From Onchocerca lupi (Eukaryota > Nematoda > Chromadorea > Rhabditida > Onchocercidae): DNA of 64,000 bases. Below, piece after piece: positions 34,013-47,765 of the stretch (positions are counted from its first letter, which is position 1; the number at the start of each line of letters is the position of its first letter). The notes under the pieces were generated by a model. That model was not told the DNA's origin. It saw nothing but the letters and a program-made list of their open reading frames with translations, and did no database searches. The translations under genes and the position numbers were made by a program. The stretch is taken from NCBI GenBank assembly GCA_028564675.1, contig JAOVVO010000212.1, positions 49,630 through 113,629 of the forward strand, in the 5' to 3' direction.

Positions 34013-36685
34013 TCAGTTGCTCTTGCTTTTCGGTCTTTCGCGTCCTTTCACTATCTTCCACATACTCTTACGAGCCTTTATGTATGTCCAAGCGTGTCGT
34101 TTGCCATATACCAGGACGAATGTTAGAAGTGGTAAAAACAGTAACGACTGAAATTATCAAAAAAAATTATTTAATACTGACATCTATTCAGCAAAAATCG
34201 CCTTTTGGTGCCATCATATGGTGTTATAGTATTAACCATCAATATGATAAGTAGATGTTTAAATCAGAAATAGCTTAGAAATTCGGAAGCCACCACATGC
34301 TTCCTTTGCATCAACCGCAGTAACTTCTAACCTCTATTCATCAACGCACGTAATATATTACATATGAAAATATTGAATTTAATTTTCATACTAATTTGGA
34401 ATTCATGACTGAAAAAATTCAATCTCTTTCTTTTCTTCTATATTATATAAAGAAAGATCATAAGGAAACCCAAGAATCATAGTGAAGAGAAGTTGAAAGA
34501 ACGCTATATAAATTTAAAACCAATATTTAATATGCCAACAAGAATGCCTTTAGCATCAATGACATGAAAAAAGTAAGCAATTAATACATCTATCTAAATT
34601 TCTCCATCATAACATCAATGTTTTTCGATTTTGAGCTCGAGAAGGCCGAATCATGTGCAGCAGTCATTATGCAAAAACATGTATCATTCCTATATCAACT
34701 CTAACTAATAAAATTACCTTCAAAAACAGTCTCTTCTTTTTCTCATAGAAGGGTTCCGCTGTCCATCGCATAAATGTGCATATATCCTTTGCTTGCTGAC
34801 TAGCAGTTGCTGGTGTGCCATCTTTGTATTCAATACCACCATCGAACAACTGCTGTGGCATACTAATTACACCATCAGGAAAATACGGATTATAATACTT
34901 TCCTTCATCCAGCTATAAACGAATCATGATATCCAGAACTTCGATGTTCTTCAACTGAGATTTAGATTCCAAATGCTACCATAAATTTAATAACGGAAAT
35001 GATTCTACTCGTCTGATATCCTTCACCATTCACATTTTTCAAGTGAGAGCTATAACTCGACAGATGCAAAATGACTTCTGGTAAATCAATTTACACAGCT
35101 TTTGAAATGAAACTTGAACGGCTACTATGAATCATTTCTGAAGAATTTTCTGAAAGCCAAACCTTCACACCAGCCGGTGTATCGACATATGAGGTTAATA
35201 ATGAGAAAACATAATCTTCAGCACCTTCTCGTGTGAGCAATAACATCGAAAGATCGGGAGGAAAAGCACCACCATTTGCTGCTTTTGCTGCAGCAATATT
35301 CGGATAGGGTGATAGCAAATGATCATTTAAATCGCCTGGCCGTTCAATTGCATTTCCTGAAATACTTTTTAGTCATTCTGGATTATCCGGATAAAAAAAA
35401 AAGCACAAAATACCTTTTTATATTCGATAGTCTGGAATCTTTTATTAGCCAAATTCAATTAAAAAATCTATAACGCTTAATATATAGCCATCGCAATTAT
35501 GACATGAAAACTGTCACATACCAGCTTCATCGATGTCAGGTACAGTGACAGCAGCAGCTTCTGCTTTTGCTTCCTCTTCAGTCATAATATTTCCAACTAA
35601 ATGACGGTAAGCTATCCATTTCATAGAATGGCAAGCTTTACATACTTGTTTATATACTTCATAACCACGACGTGCACTGAAGTATTTAAACAAGTTACAT
35701 CAGTTCAAAATCCAAAGAATTTTAATAATTAAATTTATATTTGGAAGCAGTTTTTGGTGATTCAAATTTCTATTTGTAAAGAATTCAAAAATTTTTATAT
35801 TCAAGAATTCTTAGCAAGAATTTTTTCCAATTAAAAATCATTTCATTTCCAGTTTTACCAGACTAATCTTGTCTTCGGAAAGATATTCCACAAATGCTGA
35901 GATAACACCTTTCCTGTGCATCTAAGTAGCAAATTCTAGTGAAATTCAATTAATCTTTCATTCAATAATTAGCATTCATCAATGAAATTAACTGTTAAAA
36001 TAAAGAAGAATGGAAAAAAAAAACATACGAAGCCATATCGATAGTACCAAACACTCGTTTGTGATCCCATGGTAAATGTGCAGGATGTGGGAAATGTTCA
36101 AAAGCTTCCACCTTTACTGCATTTTCCAGTGCACATAATAAACCGGCACCAACTATCGATACAGCACCTGCTCCAACAGCCAAAGTCCGCTAAAAATTAT
36201 CAGTTTAATTGAGCTACCTTAATACCGTTTCATTAAGCATTTAGGACTTACTAAATAATATCACTAAAATTGATAATTTCTTTTAAATGAATAATTAGCA
36301 AAATCTTAAAATTATTTAAATTTAATATATCAAAAATAAAAAATTATCTACCTAAATTTTCAGGAAAAGAATTGAACGGAATTTTTTTTTCACTATTATG
36401 AATTTCTTCTCGAAATAGGTTCATAATGTTTCTACTTATAACAATGCGAAATTACTACCAAAAGTATCATCCCTCATCTGATGCAGAATTAATAGATGAA
36501 CAGATCAACATATAGGATATGACTGCCATCTGCCTTCAGTAAAAACATAAAAAATATGTTTATAATGCTATTCATGAAATCATTCCAGATTTATATAAAC
36601 TTACCCGAAAACAATGACCGAAATTAGCTCTATGCATCGGCGAACTGTTCCTAGAAATAGCATATTTGAGAAACCTGAGAAACAT
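34013..36685 (-). CDS. CYC1: Cytochrome c1, haem protein of respiratory complex III
   Basis: Mitochondrial cytochrome bc1 subunit passing electrons from the Rieske protein to cytochrome c; C. elegans homologue cyc-1. Six exons in phase give 306 residues: 36685-36605, 36189-36029, 35676-35522, 35356-35163, 34912-34718, 34147-34013. Exon 1 is a basic, hydroxylated presequence ([13 protein letters not shown]) typical of mitochondrial import; exon 2 has the hydrophobic sorting segment [18 protein letters not shown]. The covalent haem site is VCKACH after RRGYEVYKQ. Further landmarks are [35 protein letters not shown] followed by the likely axial methionine in VISMPQQ, then [20 protein letters not shown]. 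The last exon holds the C-terminal membrane anchor ([19 protein letters not shown]) and a basic tail. The start is the first in-frame ATG; an upstream ATG runs into a stop after four codons. Confidence 0.94.
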
Positions 36686-39600
36686 TGCAGTCAAAAAGCA
36701 CTTAGCGAATCGACATGCCTTCACAATAGATTCTGCCGAAAAACAAACGTTGAAAGTGGGAAACTATTCTTTCTCTCCTTTTATCTCACCACAAAAATCT
36801 GACTTATGATAAGGAGTATTTCCTTATCTATAATCACTACCTTCACTACTTTCAACTGCATTCAATTTTTGGAAGGAAATTGGCAATTCAGATAAAAGCT
36901 ATTTGAAACTCTCCTCATTATTTTCTAACATTAACATTTATTTTTCTTTCTCGTCCTTAATCCTTAACATTATTATCATTTTAAAAAGACTAACAATTAA
37001 ATCTTATTAATCGTAACTTGTACAGTTCCTACAAAGCATAAATTATTGTTGCAGTTTAGAAATCAACTTTGTTATAACTTCATCTTGCCGATTGACTGTT
37101 TCGGCGATATCGTCGTCATAGGTTCTTAAAATAATACTCCAAAGTTAACATTCGATTCCATAGATTTCAAATCTTATTAATTTTGATCTCGAAAAACTTA
37201 GTATTTCCCAAGTACTGAAAAAGAAATGATGTGGAAAATTGGTTCCCAATTGTTCAATGATCTCTGATCAGATCCACAACAGATAAAAAAGAAGATGCCT
37301 GAGAAATATATTCTCAGGTGAACAAGAGCAAGATGTATACAACGACAGATTACATGCACGATCTACTTGATTCTTTTACTCCATATCATAGTAAACAAAC
37401 GATTGACAATTTTTTTACTCTAAAATAACCATACTTCAATTGTTTTCCTGTGATATTATCCATATAATAATTCTATCCACTCCAACAAGACAAAAAAAAT
37501 CTCAAACATAAAAGGGTATTGAAAGGCACCTCAAATTATATCTTCCTCGTCAAAACAGTAGATTGATGCAGATGATTCGAGATACTTAGGCGAATGCCTC
37601 CCTTTTCCTATTATATTAGATTTCGCGATACTCAGAAAACATACGGTATTTACCGGACCTGAAAGAAATCGAAACTTGAACTGTATCAGCAATACCTACA
37701 TCATTTGTTTAATATGTGACAATGGCATTTATATACATGAAATAGATGTACCAATAGAGGAATCACGTAGAAAAATAGACATAATACGGTTGAGCGGAAA
37801 TATATCTATAAATTATATCAATTTCAGTAAAGTATTATGACAACAAAAATCTATGCTTGAGAACGAAATGTGAACCACGGAATCTTAACTCTCAAAGTAA
37901 TATCCAAATAGTCGAATGACTATTACGAAGTTATTGTGAAACTAGAAAAAAAATATCAAAATTCTGATTTCATTTCAATCTTCTCATCAATTTTTGGGCC
38001 TATGGAAATTAGTCTTGTAATTAGCTCAAGGCAAAAAATACATATAGATTTGATTTCTAACAAAATAGCCTCACTCCTTCCCTTAGAACCTCAATCGAAA
38101 GCGTCTCAAAATGGCCAACAATCTGTGTCAACGCATCTCAGACATGGATGGAAAATATCGACATTTCGCAGCATCGCTATGAAAAATCCCCGATCTCAGA
38201 GATTTAGCAGGATGCTGAAATTGATATGATAAAGCTATCAGTGGTAAAATATTCAGTTCGATTATTGACAAAAAAATGCAGCTTGCGGAAGATTAAAAAT
38301 CAATGATGGAAGAATCAATTATTGGAAAAGGATGTGGGAATTTTGCATTGTATCTATGATTCCTATAACTTTAGATATTATTTGTGTTCCAAAATACTTT
38401 GCCTTAGAATCATTTGATACATCACAGTCTTATGCTAGATTCTAAATCAATTAATTGATGGTTAGTCAATTAAGGTCAACATCCGTTTGACCTTTATTAT
38501 CTCAGTCAGCAATCCTCTGATGTCGTTGGCTTACTTTTCATCACTTCCATTCTTTATCTCCTACAGATACGATTTCCATGAAAAGTAGAATGGTACTTTG
38601 GTGCCTTAATTTCTTATGGATATTGATTAGTAATTCTTTGGATTGTTGTAATCTGTAAAAAATCTCATATTGATATCGATAAGTGGCATACATGAAGGAA
38701 AATTCAGTACTTCCATAATTAATTTCTCGCGAAGGTCAATTAGTTATGGATGACGTCTGTCATGAAAATCTCACGTCAACATCGGATGGAAAGATTCAAA
38801 GTTTGTCTGATAGTACTGTTTTATTTATTAAATGGGATTAAATGCAGATTAAAAGTTCGATCTATCTATTTAAATTAGTTCTACTTCTTGTCATTTTATT
38901 TATTTTTTTTTTATTTCACCATCAATAATTTCAATAATTCTTAAAATAGCTGTTCGTTCTTCACAATTATTTTCACTATTTCAAAAAAAAGGAATGTTTT
39001 TGATATACATATCAAGGAATAATAATTTAAAAATGAAATTTTTAATGATTTTTTTCGCAATTATAGTAGTAGAAGGTTTTTGGATGCATTATTAAAAAAC
39101 ACTGAAAGAATAACATTCAATTAAGCTAATCGATAATACCATTTAGTGCCTTGAAACTAATTACAGGAACATGACAATTCTCATTAAGCTCATAACAAAT
39201 TCAATAGTTTTGATTAAATACCGAATAAAATGAAAATAATAACAGCTGGACGAATTTCGAAAATTTAAAAAACAAAAGCATGATAAATGAACAAAGATTT
39301 CAACCTTGTGAAGAATGAAATTCCATTAGATATATTCATGGATTGTTAGCAGATTTCAGTATGGCCAGGAATTTTTTATTCCAATTTTGCGAATTTTTAA
39401 ACTATTTCAAATTTTACTGTGATCATTACTTTTGGAACTACAAAAAGAATAATAAGATTAATACTGATTCAATTTTCCTAATAAGTCAACTTTTATTTGA
39501 ATATTAACTGCAGTTTCTATTATTCCGAAATTTAAATTTAAAAATTGTTATTAATCTTTTCATTTTAACAGCGGTAGAATTTTAGCAGTTCTCTTAAATT

Positions 39601-39988
39601 TTCAGTACGCGGATTCATCAGTGTAAATCCAAGTAGAGAATTTGGGGATTATAAAATTTGAATTGTAATTCGAGTCTTATGATAAGAGGATAACCAATGA
39701 TTCCGAGAGAAAATCTTTCAAATTCTGATGTTTTCTGCAATTTCAAAAATTAATTTAGAAGTTAAAGACTAAAACAAGCTTATTTCTTGACATGATACTT
39801 TTATTGTTTGTTGCTTGGAACAGAATGAAGAAAATCTCGATCCATTTAAAATTTTCTGGGATGCGGGAGAAACGGTTCCCGATATTGCCAAATCCGTTTT
39901 GCAAGAAAATATACGATATTTCACGAAATATATTTTAACGACAACACATTGACAATGACAATATGGTGAGAGTCTCGCAAAACATGAC

Positions 39989-40001
39989 CGACCTTTGACC
40001 T
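39989..40001 (-). promoter_or_regulatory. DR1-like nuclear hormone receptor site
   Basis: On the minus strand it reads AGGTCAAAGGTCG: two direct AGGTCA-type half sites one base apart, the second with one mismatch. DR1 sites bind HNF4/RXR-type receptors; nematodes have many HNF4-like NHRs. Single-site evidence only. Confidence 0.35.
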
Positions 40002-40080
40002 TCCACCTTTCCCGGAGAAACTCCTATTATCGGCTTCTGCTTCTCTCTACTTTTGTGTTCTTTCTATTATTGTCCTCACC

Positions 40081-40094
40081 GTTGCCATGACAAC
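40081..40094 (+). promoter_or_regulatory. X-box (RFX/DAF-19-type site)
   Basis: GTTGCCATGACAAC matches the nematode X-box consensus RYYNYYATRRNRAC at every position and is a near-perfect inverted repeat. In C. elegans such sites drive ciliary genes through DAF-19, normally within a few hundred bases of a start codon; no ciliary gene was found close by. Confidence 0.45.
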
Positions 40095-43000
40095 AAGGAG
40101 AGTGCGTGCGTGTTTGTTTACGCGGCGCGTTGGGATGGGAAAAATTGAAATATACGGGTTAAGCTAGATTTTACTCTTTGTCAGTGCCTATTAGTATCTT
40201 TATGAGTTGTAAAATCTGGCACATTTCGGCTTGTGAAGAATTATTTTTAACAGATCCTTCTAATTTTCATTTATAATTTTTTCTTGAAATAAATCAGAAG
40301 TTTCAAAAAGCCCACTCATAAAATTTTGCAGAATAAGAATGGCTCATAAATTTTAGGAAATCTCGAAAAATATGGGTTCCAATTTTGTATTTTGCAATTG
40401 TCTAATAAAAGAGACTCTTTTGGCAGAATAATTTGCATTTATCGTTATAGCATTGGAAAGAATTGCCGAATTATGTACTAGGCTCTTTTCAGATTTCATA
40501 CTTTGAACCGTTTTACTCTGCTTCACAAATTTTGAATGAATAGAGTACTTTTTTGACAAAATTCAGATAAAATTTATTTCCAACATTCATTCATGATTTT
40601 TCATTACTTTAGTATTTTTACGTAAAAAACAAATTATATAGTCCTTAGTAATTATTGCTATTACTCGATCGGCTGAAACTTTGATCTAGAAATGTACCTG
40701 TTTCCAAAATTTCCCTTTTTTTTATTTTCTTTGTTATCCTTATTACTAGCGCCAATGCTCTGAAGTATCTTATAATTTTCGATTTCGAATGACTCCATCC
40801 TGCAAGGCGGATATATTGCGAGGTACATTATTTCCTACGAATTTATACCAACTTCTTCCCTGCTTTGAATTAACTCGTGGGACATCCCGAATCAGGAGCC
40901 TGAAATCTTTCAAAACGAGTCAGAGCATCTTTTTATCTATGTTACGAAAATTTCCCTTTTTCGGTAAGCGTGTGCGCCGATTATGACAAATTTTTGAAGT
41001 GATATGGTTGATATTGAATTAATTTACTTATCATTTGAAATATAAGTGAGCCACCTTTAAATTCTTCGCTTTGTAAGAGGCTAAGAATGACAAGATTATT
41101 ATTAGATTATTCAATGGTTTGTCCCATAATCATTAAGTTTTTTCGGATAATTTTACCTAAATTTCCTAAAGTTCATTCTCCAACTTTTTTGTTACACTTA
41201 AATTGATTATCAAAATATTTTACATTGTTCAACGATTAGTATAGTGCGCCTTCCATATCATAGCAAAGTTTGTTAGTGGTAACAAAATTTAAAAACTTTC
41301 GTCATTTAGCGCCAAATAACATAGTTATTCAAAAGAATATTGTAAGCAAATAATTCAATTTCAAGCCCTTTCTATTTCTTCATTACTTTCTCTGATTATG
41401 CTGCTGCGGATTAATTAAAATATTTAATTTTATGTCTAATTTTTAATAAATTTGATTTGTCATGCTGCTTAATTTTCACTAACATCAATTTATCACGATG
41501 TCTAATTTTGAGTAACTTTAATTTATCACACTGCTGAACAGCTCGCATTTTCTACTGTAAGGTGACATTAGAGAGAAAGAAATGAAAATATAGTTTAATT
41601 AGTTATTTATCAGACATGGATTGTTTATTCATTTCTCTGAACATATTTTGTTATCAAACTATTGATAATCGATTTTTTGAGGAAAACACATTACAACTTG
41701 CAAGATTGCATCGAACTTATAAACAGTTGCTTTAAAAGCCTTTAGTTTAAAATTCAGTTCCATTTCACGTATTCATTTAAGTGGATTTTATCCATGTGAT
41801 GTAAAAGAAAGTAGGATATGAAAGTGATAAATAGAACTAAGAGTGATAATTTATCAGCAATGTAAAATACATAGTTAAAATGAATTCAAGTTCTCTCGTA
41901 GTCGTAAACAAGTAACGGTCATTTGTTCCTTAAAAAAAAATGCTTGTAATGTTGTTTGTTTCAATATTCCGTACGGGGAGAGAAACAAGAAGAGATAATT
42001 CATATCATAAATTTATCCCCTCAACAATTTCGTTTACGAGAAATGATTAAAATTTAAGGTCATTCGGTGTGCATATCTTTTCTTACAGATTAGGAAAAAT
42101 CTATGGTCGATGTGCGATTCGTAAAAATCAAATTCTGGATTAATTCGCGTTTTTTTTTTCCAAAATTTGTTGTGATTTTAATCATTTTTAATGTGATTTA
42201 TCTATCAGAAGGTTTTTTTTCTATCTTTTTGCTGAAATCTTTTATTTAAGCGAAAAAGAAGAAACCAAATAAATCCCACTTATGAAAGAGTGGAGGAGGA
42301 AAAATTTGTTATTGGAATTATAATAATTGCTGATATATTTGATATCTTATTCATTCCATCTTGGTTTTGTTGCTAGGAAAATACTATGACTCTGGTTGTA
42401 ATCTGAGTAATTTATCGAACCAAAATAAGTTTTATAACCAACTTGTTTGAATAAATATGCTTAAATTTATTATTCTTATCACGAAATGAATAAATTGTTA
42501 GCTTTTTAAAAGTTTATGTTTATTTGAAATCAAGCATAGAAATTATACAGTAATTTCTCTTATTAGAATCAAATGTTGAATCCTCATTTTGAATAGATGC
42601 ATTAGATCAGTTCGTAGATTTTAAAATTTTTAAAATAATTCACAACTTTAGAACTTGTGTTCTTTCTGTAGTTCATCCTGTGACACAGGGTAATTTTACA
42701 GTTGTCCTGGGAATTTTGAAAGAGTTAAAAGCAATATTTTGTTATATCGAGGATTTGCTACTTATTTTTACGTCTTGATTTTATGCTTTTTTTTTCTGTA
42801 ACTGGGTCATCGATTATCAAAGTAATTGGAAATTAATTAGATTTGTTGCTTTTATCTTCAGCATGTCCTATATATTGCTGAAGCTAATGATGTCACACAT
42901 TAAAGTCTTATGGAATCATATTGCTAATGTTTAATTGAAATAACAACCACCAAATGAAAGTTTTTCGTTGTTGTTTGATCTTTTATGGCTTTCAGAATAA

Positions 43001-43925
43001 GGAAGCCGAATGAAGTAGATGATTTAAAAATAGTAAAGTATTATTGAATTATCTATTCATTATCGTCAAATTTTCAAGTTTATAAGTCTCATAAAATTGA
43101 AGACTTAAAGAAAATGAAGAGTAGATAACTCAATGATATTTTGCAAAATTCTTTCAGAAACAACAAAATCGAATTAGAATTCAAAGTACTTTAAGTGCGC
43201 CAATCTTTCTGATTTTTTGAGAAATTGAGAAAAAGGCTGAGCAATAGGAAGAAACCTGTTGTTGCGGATCGGAACATCTCTTTGTTTATGGTTTAATAAT
43301 AGTTTTAGTATGAAATGAAGATTACATTTACACTGATATTTGTGCATTTGAAATATGAATACTATTGTATGTTATATGAGAAATAGGCTCGTAATGTTAA
43401 TTTAAACAAAAATCAATAATTGGGATGCTTTGATTTCTATATTTTAAGCAAATATGTACTGCAATTCATTGCTAATGAACTGATTAATTTGCAGTCGAGA
43501 AATAATCATCTTTAAATCTCTTTATCTGATTGATCTGTATGGCTCAAAGATTAGCATGATTTATTTATATAAATAAATACATTAAAAAGATTCAGAAAGT
43601 TTTGATTTGGCGAATTATCGATTGAATTATAGCACGAAATGAAATAAGGCTGTAAATAACGAAAAAATATGTCACTTAGAGACTGACAGAGGGATGAATA
43701 TAGTTTTATCTGGATAGATGGATACTTATTGATGATATTCTCCATACTTTCAAATGCATGATTTTTAAAAGCCTTCCCTCAGGCGTTCCTTTTCCTTCTT
43801 CTTCTCACTTTGCCCATACATTTTGACACTACATCACATATTGCTATTCTGCATCCATTTGTTGTCAAGTATTTCCATTTTAAATCCTTGAGAAAAAAAA
43901 AAGAAGCATTTTGGCGTTGAAATTA

Positions 43926-43968
43926 GAATAAATGCACGTTTCACTTCACTTGAAACGGGCATTTATTC
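43926..43968. repeat. 18-bp inverted repeat with 7-base loop
   Basis: GAATAAATGCACGTTTCA (43,926-43,943), loop CTTCACT, then TGAAACGGGCATTTATTC (43,951-43,968). The arms are complementary except for one A/G opposition. It could be a protein-binding palindrome or an RNA hairpin; the arm is short for a microRNA precursor. Confidence 0.8.
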
Positions 43969-46628
43969 GATAGGATTTTACCTAAAAATTGCGATGAAAA
44001 TGACCTGTAATTGGATGTACATAGGATTCGCATGGTGATATTTAATGATGCCCTAATCGAATAGATTCTGATGATTGCCTTTACTCGTTATGAGATGTAT
44101 GAATGCTCCATGAATTTTTGCTTCTTCAATATTCAGGAGGTATGTTTGTTTGTCACACATTGTATCTCATCGTAAGTCATGAATGTAACATCGATTTGTC
44201 GGTGGATGTATGTAATACCTGTCCTACCTATCCAGATATGTCTACATTTGTGGTATAGTATTAAGTAAACAAAATTGTTTCGTTTCCATCGTGTCATCTC
44301 TCTGCCGAATTGGTATATGGATCTATCTATCTCTCTATACATGCACTGTACTACTACTCGAGGTCACTCATTAAATGATCGCAAGACGAGGATACGTGTC
44401 TTTGTTGACCCTTACTCGATATTCCTACTTCATATCATCGTATCGTTCATATTTCATTATTGTATCAGCAGTGATAGTTATATTAAACTTTTAAAATATT
44501 CATTAATATTTGTTATTTGGTTTTTTTAAAAATTTCCAAGGAAATATTGCTAAGAATGATGTGACACTTTCATACTTCCAGGAAGTATTCGCTATAATTT
44601 GAAATATTTTAGAATTCTGGAAAACTCTGAAAGTCTGAAGAGACTTTTAAATTCGAATGTTCCTGGCTTATTAATTTGTTTTCCTGAAGAAAATAGAGGA
44701 TTGTTTCTTTACTTTATTGTCCATTCTTTCTTTTCTAAGAAGAGTTGAATCGGAATGTGTTATTGTTCGATTTATTATGCCTGTCATACTTACTTGTTAT
44801 TAACCCGTTTTGATTTTTAGTTTTCTGAATTTTTACGATGGTTTCAACATATTTACAATTTTCGTCTGGTTTCTTTTTTTTTTTTTTTTTGTCTTTTTTT
44901 TTGATAATTCCCAAAATGTTTTCGTTTAATTTTCTGATTGCTTATCTCGTAATATTCTAGATCTTAATCCCGAATTACTCGACTACCACAAAAAGAAACG
45001 ACTATATAGATCCCAAGCATACATCTGCAGTTCACAAATATTTTCATATTTCTTCTGTTAGAGTGTAATTGGAGATTTCCCACGGATATCGCGAACAAAT
45101 ATCGTGCATAGATATTGCAAATTGTTAAGAACTCTAAGATCAGATTTTGTAAAATTTACCAAACATTAGAAAGAGTTCCTGAACATCTTGTATTTCATAA
45201 AGAACATACAATTTGAATATCTTCGTTTCTCCTTGATTTGAGAATCAAAATTTAGATAGCTGTGTAGATATAGATAGTAAAGTCAAAGGAGGTCTGGATG
45301 TACATAGATGAAGAAATCGATTAATTAAAAATTTCTTTCATCGCAATTAATCATTTCCATTGCAGATGACATTTATAATAAAAAAAATTCCATCCGTTAG
45401 AACTTTCAATATTTTGAAAGATGTCTATCATGTTGATGTCTAATGTAGCAATGAATGAAGTTGAGTTAAAGATTTTTTGCTCTAATCATAACTGAAGAAC
45501 ATTTCAATATAAAGGATTATTCAGGTAGTATTGTGTAAGAATCTTCTTTCCATTTGAAGCAATTCGTGTGTTTTTATTTATTATCTAATAACTGTGAGTT
45601 ACGAATAATATTTAATATAGCAAAGATATGACCGCTAGTTAATTAGCTCGAGAATGAAACCTATAAACTAAGGAATTAATAATACTAAGGAATTTATTCT
45701 GCTTATCATCGCTTTTTAAAGATAATCTTAGGAATGAAATTCTGTAGTACAAATACTGAGATAGTATAAATCAAATGAAGAAAAAGTAGTGAATATTTTT
45801 TTCTCTCTATAAAGTTCTTTAACATTTTTTTTCCTTTGTTCCTGATTTTGAGACTCATCAATTAAGGATTTTGGATATTGCTGACATATAATGGCGAAGA
45901 CGTTGCTTGTTGCACATTGAATTAAGAGTTCGATTTTTTGCCTGTCATTTAAAGCTTATATTATTGTTATTGTTCTTATGGAATAATAACGAAATGATTT
46001 TGATGTTTTGAGTTCTGAAGCATCAGAAAATCTCGATTCTTCCGAAGAGAATATCTTTTAATCGGGAAATTTCTAGCAAGTTTTTATCATCATTTATTAT
46101 CTTTTACAAAGTTGATATACTTTAAATGTTACAATTAAATATTATTTATTCTATCCCACGTTGAAAAATGTAGTATAAAGATGATACAGTACGATGAGAG
46201 AAAAATTACTGAACTGCTACCATCTTATCCACCATATATTTCATTTTTTGAAGGCGTTGAAATGCATTCAGACTATAGAATCTCGTTGGATCGGAAGGAT
46301 TGGGTCGACTTGCATCTTTAGATCTCATCATTTTGCATTCTTAGCTATACTTACCGTGATAAACGGTGTGAATTTTACATGAAATGAAAAGAAAAATAAA
46401 AGATCAAGTTTAAAATCAATCATTTTGGACAAATAATTTGAAACTTTCTGAAATTGTAACAGACAACGGATTAACGGTTTTTAAAAATCGGCTTAACTTT
46501 TACAATATTAATGCTTTGAAATTTTTTAAAATCCTTTTCGACATTCATTCGTCCATATCAGCAGTGACTGCAGTTGATCAAGTTGATCGAAAGGGATGAT
46601 CGGTTTAGAAAGGCGCATATTGATCAAA

Positions 46629-46638
46629 CCCCGCGGGG
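46629..46638. repeat. GC palindrome CCCCGCGGGG
   Basis: A 10-base all-GC palindrome in AT-rich DNA, preceded by three TTGATC-type words (46,574-46,625) and followed by GACGACCGACCGC. It is about 1.1 kb upstream of the mec-8 start. Confidence 0.7.
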
Positions 46639-46710
46639 CATGACGACCGACCGCTCTATTCTTCTCCTTAGATGGATGGAGTAGTGCCTATTTGTATGAG
46701 TGCAAATCTG

Positions 46711-47010
46711 TTCATGTATGTGTATGTGTATGTATGTGGGTATGTATATGTGTATGTGGATATGTGGGTATGTGTGTATGTTCTGAATTTGGATGTGTGC
46801 GAAATTGAGTAATTAAGAGGGTGGCGTACACACAATTGACCATTGAAACACCTACCATGCCTACCATTTAGGCACCGCATATATAAACGCACAGCATCCG
46901 GTGAACCAAGGTGATAATGATGCATGCTTATGTATGTGCGCATTTGTATGTGTATGTATGCGTGTATGTGTATGTGTATGTGTATATGTGTCGGTGAGTG
47001 TATGTATTAC
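46711..47010 (+). repeat. TATGTG-rich simple repeat in two blocks
   Basis: Degenerate (TATGTG)n tracts at about 46,711-46,780 and 46,927-47,010, separated by unique sequence that includes a TATATAAA word at 46,880-46,887. The open frames here are by-products of the repeat. Confidence 0.85.
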
Positions 47011-47765
47011 AGTCAGAAAGTCATGGTAGTCATAAAGGTGAAAAAGGGTGCAGGTGGTATGGTACGTTACTTTCTGGATATCCAATGATTAGCTTTTATC
47101 ATTAAGAACGATAATGATAACAGCTAATTATTTTATCATTTTATCATTAAGGAATAGTTCCTACTTGTTAAAATGCAGTAACCTTGATGGTATCATTAGT
47201 TGCTGAATAGAGTTCTTTGTTGTCGTAGTATTTCTAGTTCATTTATAGTACTGGAAGTGACAAAAAATACCTGTGTAATGATTTTTGACCTGCACAGAAT
47301 GATTCCATTGTATTTTCATCATTCCTAACGTCATTTTAGAATTAAAAAAAGAGAAATAAATGAAGCGATTTCCTCTAACAAATACGCGAAATTTTCGTAT
47401 TGATTTAAAACTAATTGACATCGCTTATGTGCGGATAGCAGTGAACTTGTCATAAGACAGTGTTACATTTTGAGGAATTCTTTCTTTTTTTTTAACTGAG
47501 TTTTTTCGTTTTATCTATAAAAGAGAAATTTATTTTTATCTCTTCTTATTTCGTTCGTTTTCTATCGTTAGCTTAAAATTTTTTACATCATAATTTTGAT
47601 CATAGTTACTTCTTTTCAGGCTTGTTAAGAAGGGAGATTCACGTGAATATCTACACGTGCCCAGTTACCACTCGCAGTGATTTATTCTTGAGAAACCTGC
47701 TCGAAAACAGAAAAAAAGTAAATCTGAAGCGATCACATTCACCGTCTGGGGGTCCGTCTCCGAAA

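Larger units (their letters stand above)
39910..40160. promoter_or_regulatory. GC-enriched regulatory-looking island
   Basis: Within about 250 bases this intergenic stretch contains a 16-base palindrome (ATATTTCACGAAATAT, 39,916-39,931), a DR1-like nuclear receptor site (39,989-40,001), a perfect X-box (40,081-40,094) and CpG-rich sequence ACGCGGCGCG near 40,120. Base composition contrasts with the AT-rich flanks. Inferred to be a promoter or enhancer; which gene it serves is unknown. Confidence 0.4.
36686..47619. other. 11 kb gene-poor region upstream of mec-8
   Basis: No coding region could be supported. Open frames such as 37,936-38,229 and 40,789-40,986 lack conserved motifs and are about the length expected by chance in DNA this AT-rich. 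Distinct structures are a GC-enriched island near 39,910-40,160, an 18-bp hairpin at 43,926-43,968, a GC palindrome at 46,629-46,638 and TATGTG-rich repeats from 46,711. Since the region is divergent from CYC1 and leads into mec-8, it probably includes mec-8 regulatory DNA and possibly non-coding first exons. Confidence 0.5.

Noticed and set aside
46668..47085. Thr/His/Tyr-rich open frames on the minus strand
   Set aside because: They are translations of the TATGTG simple repeat, not genes.
47622..47765. Upstream coding extension of mec-8 from a TTG codon
   Set aside because: The frame is open back to the acceptor at 47,619, but there is no ATG; treated as probable 5' UTR unless an upstream exon is shown.
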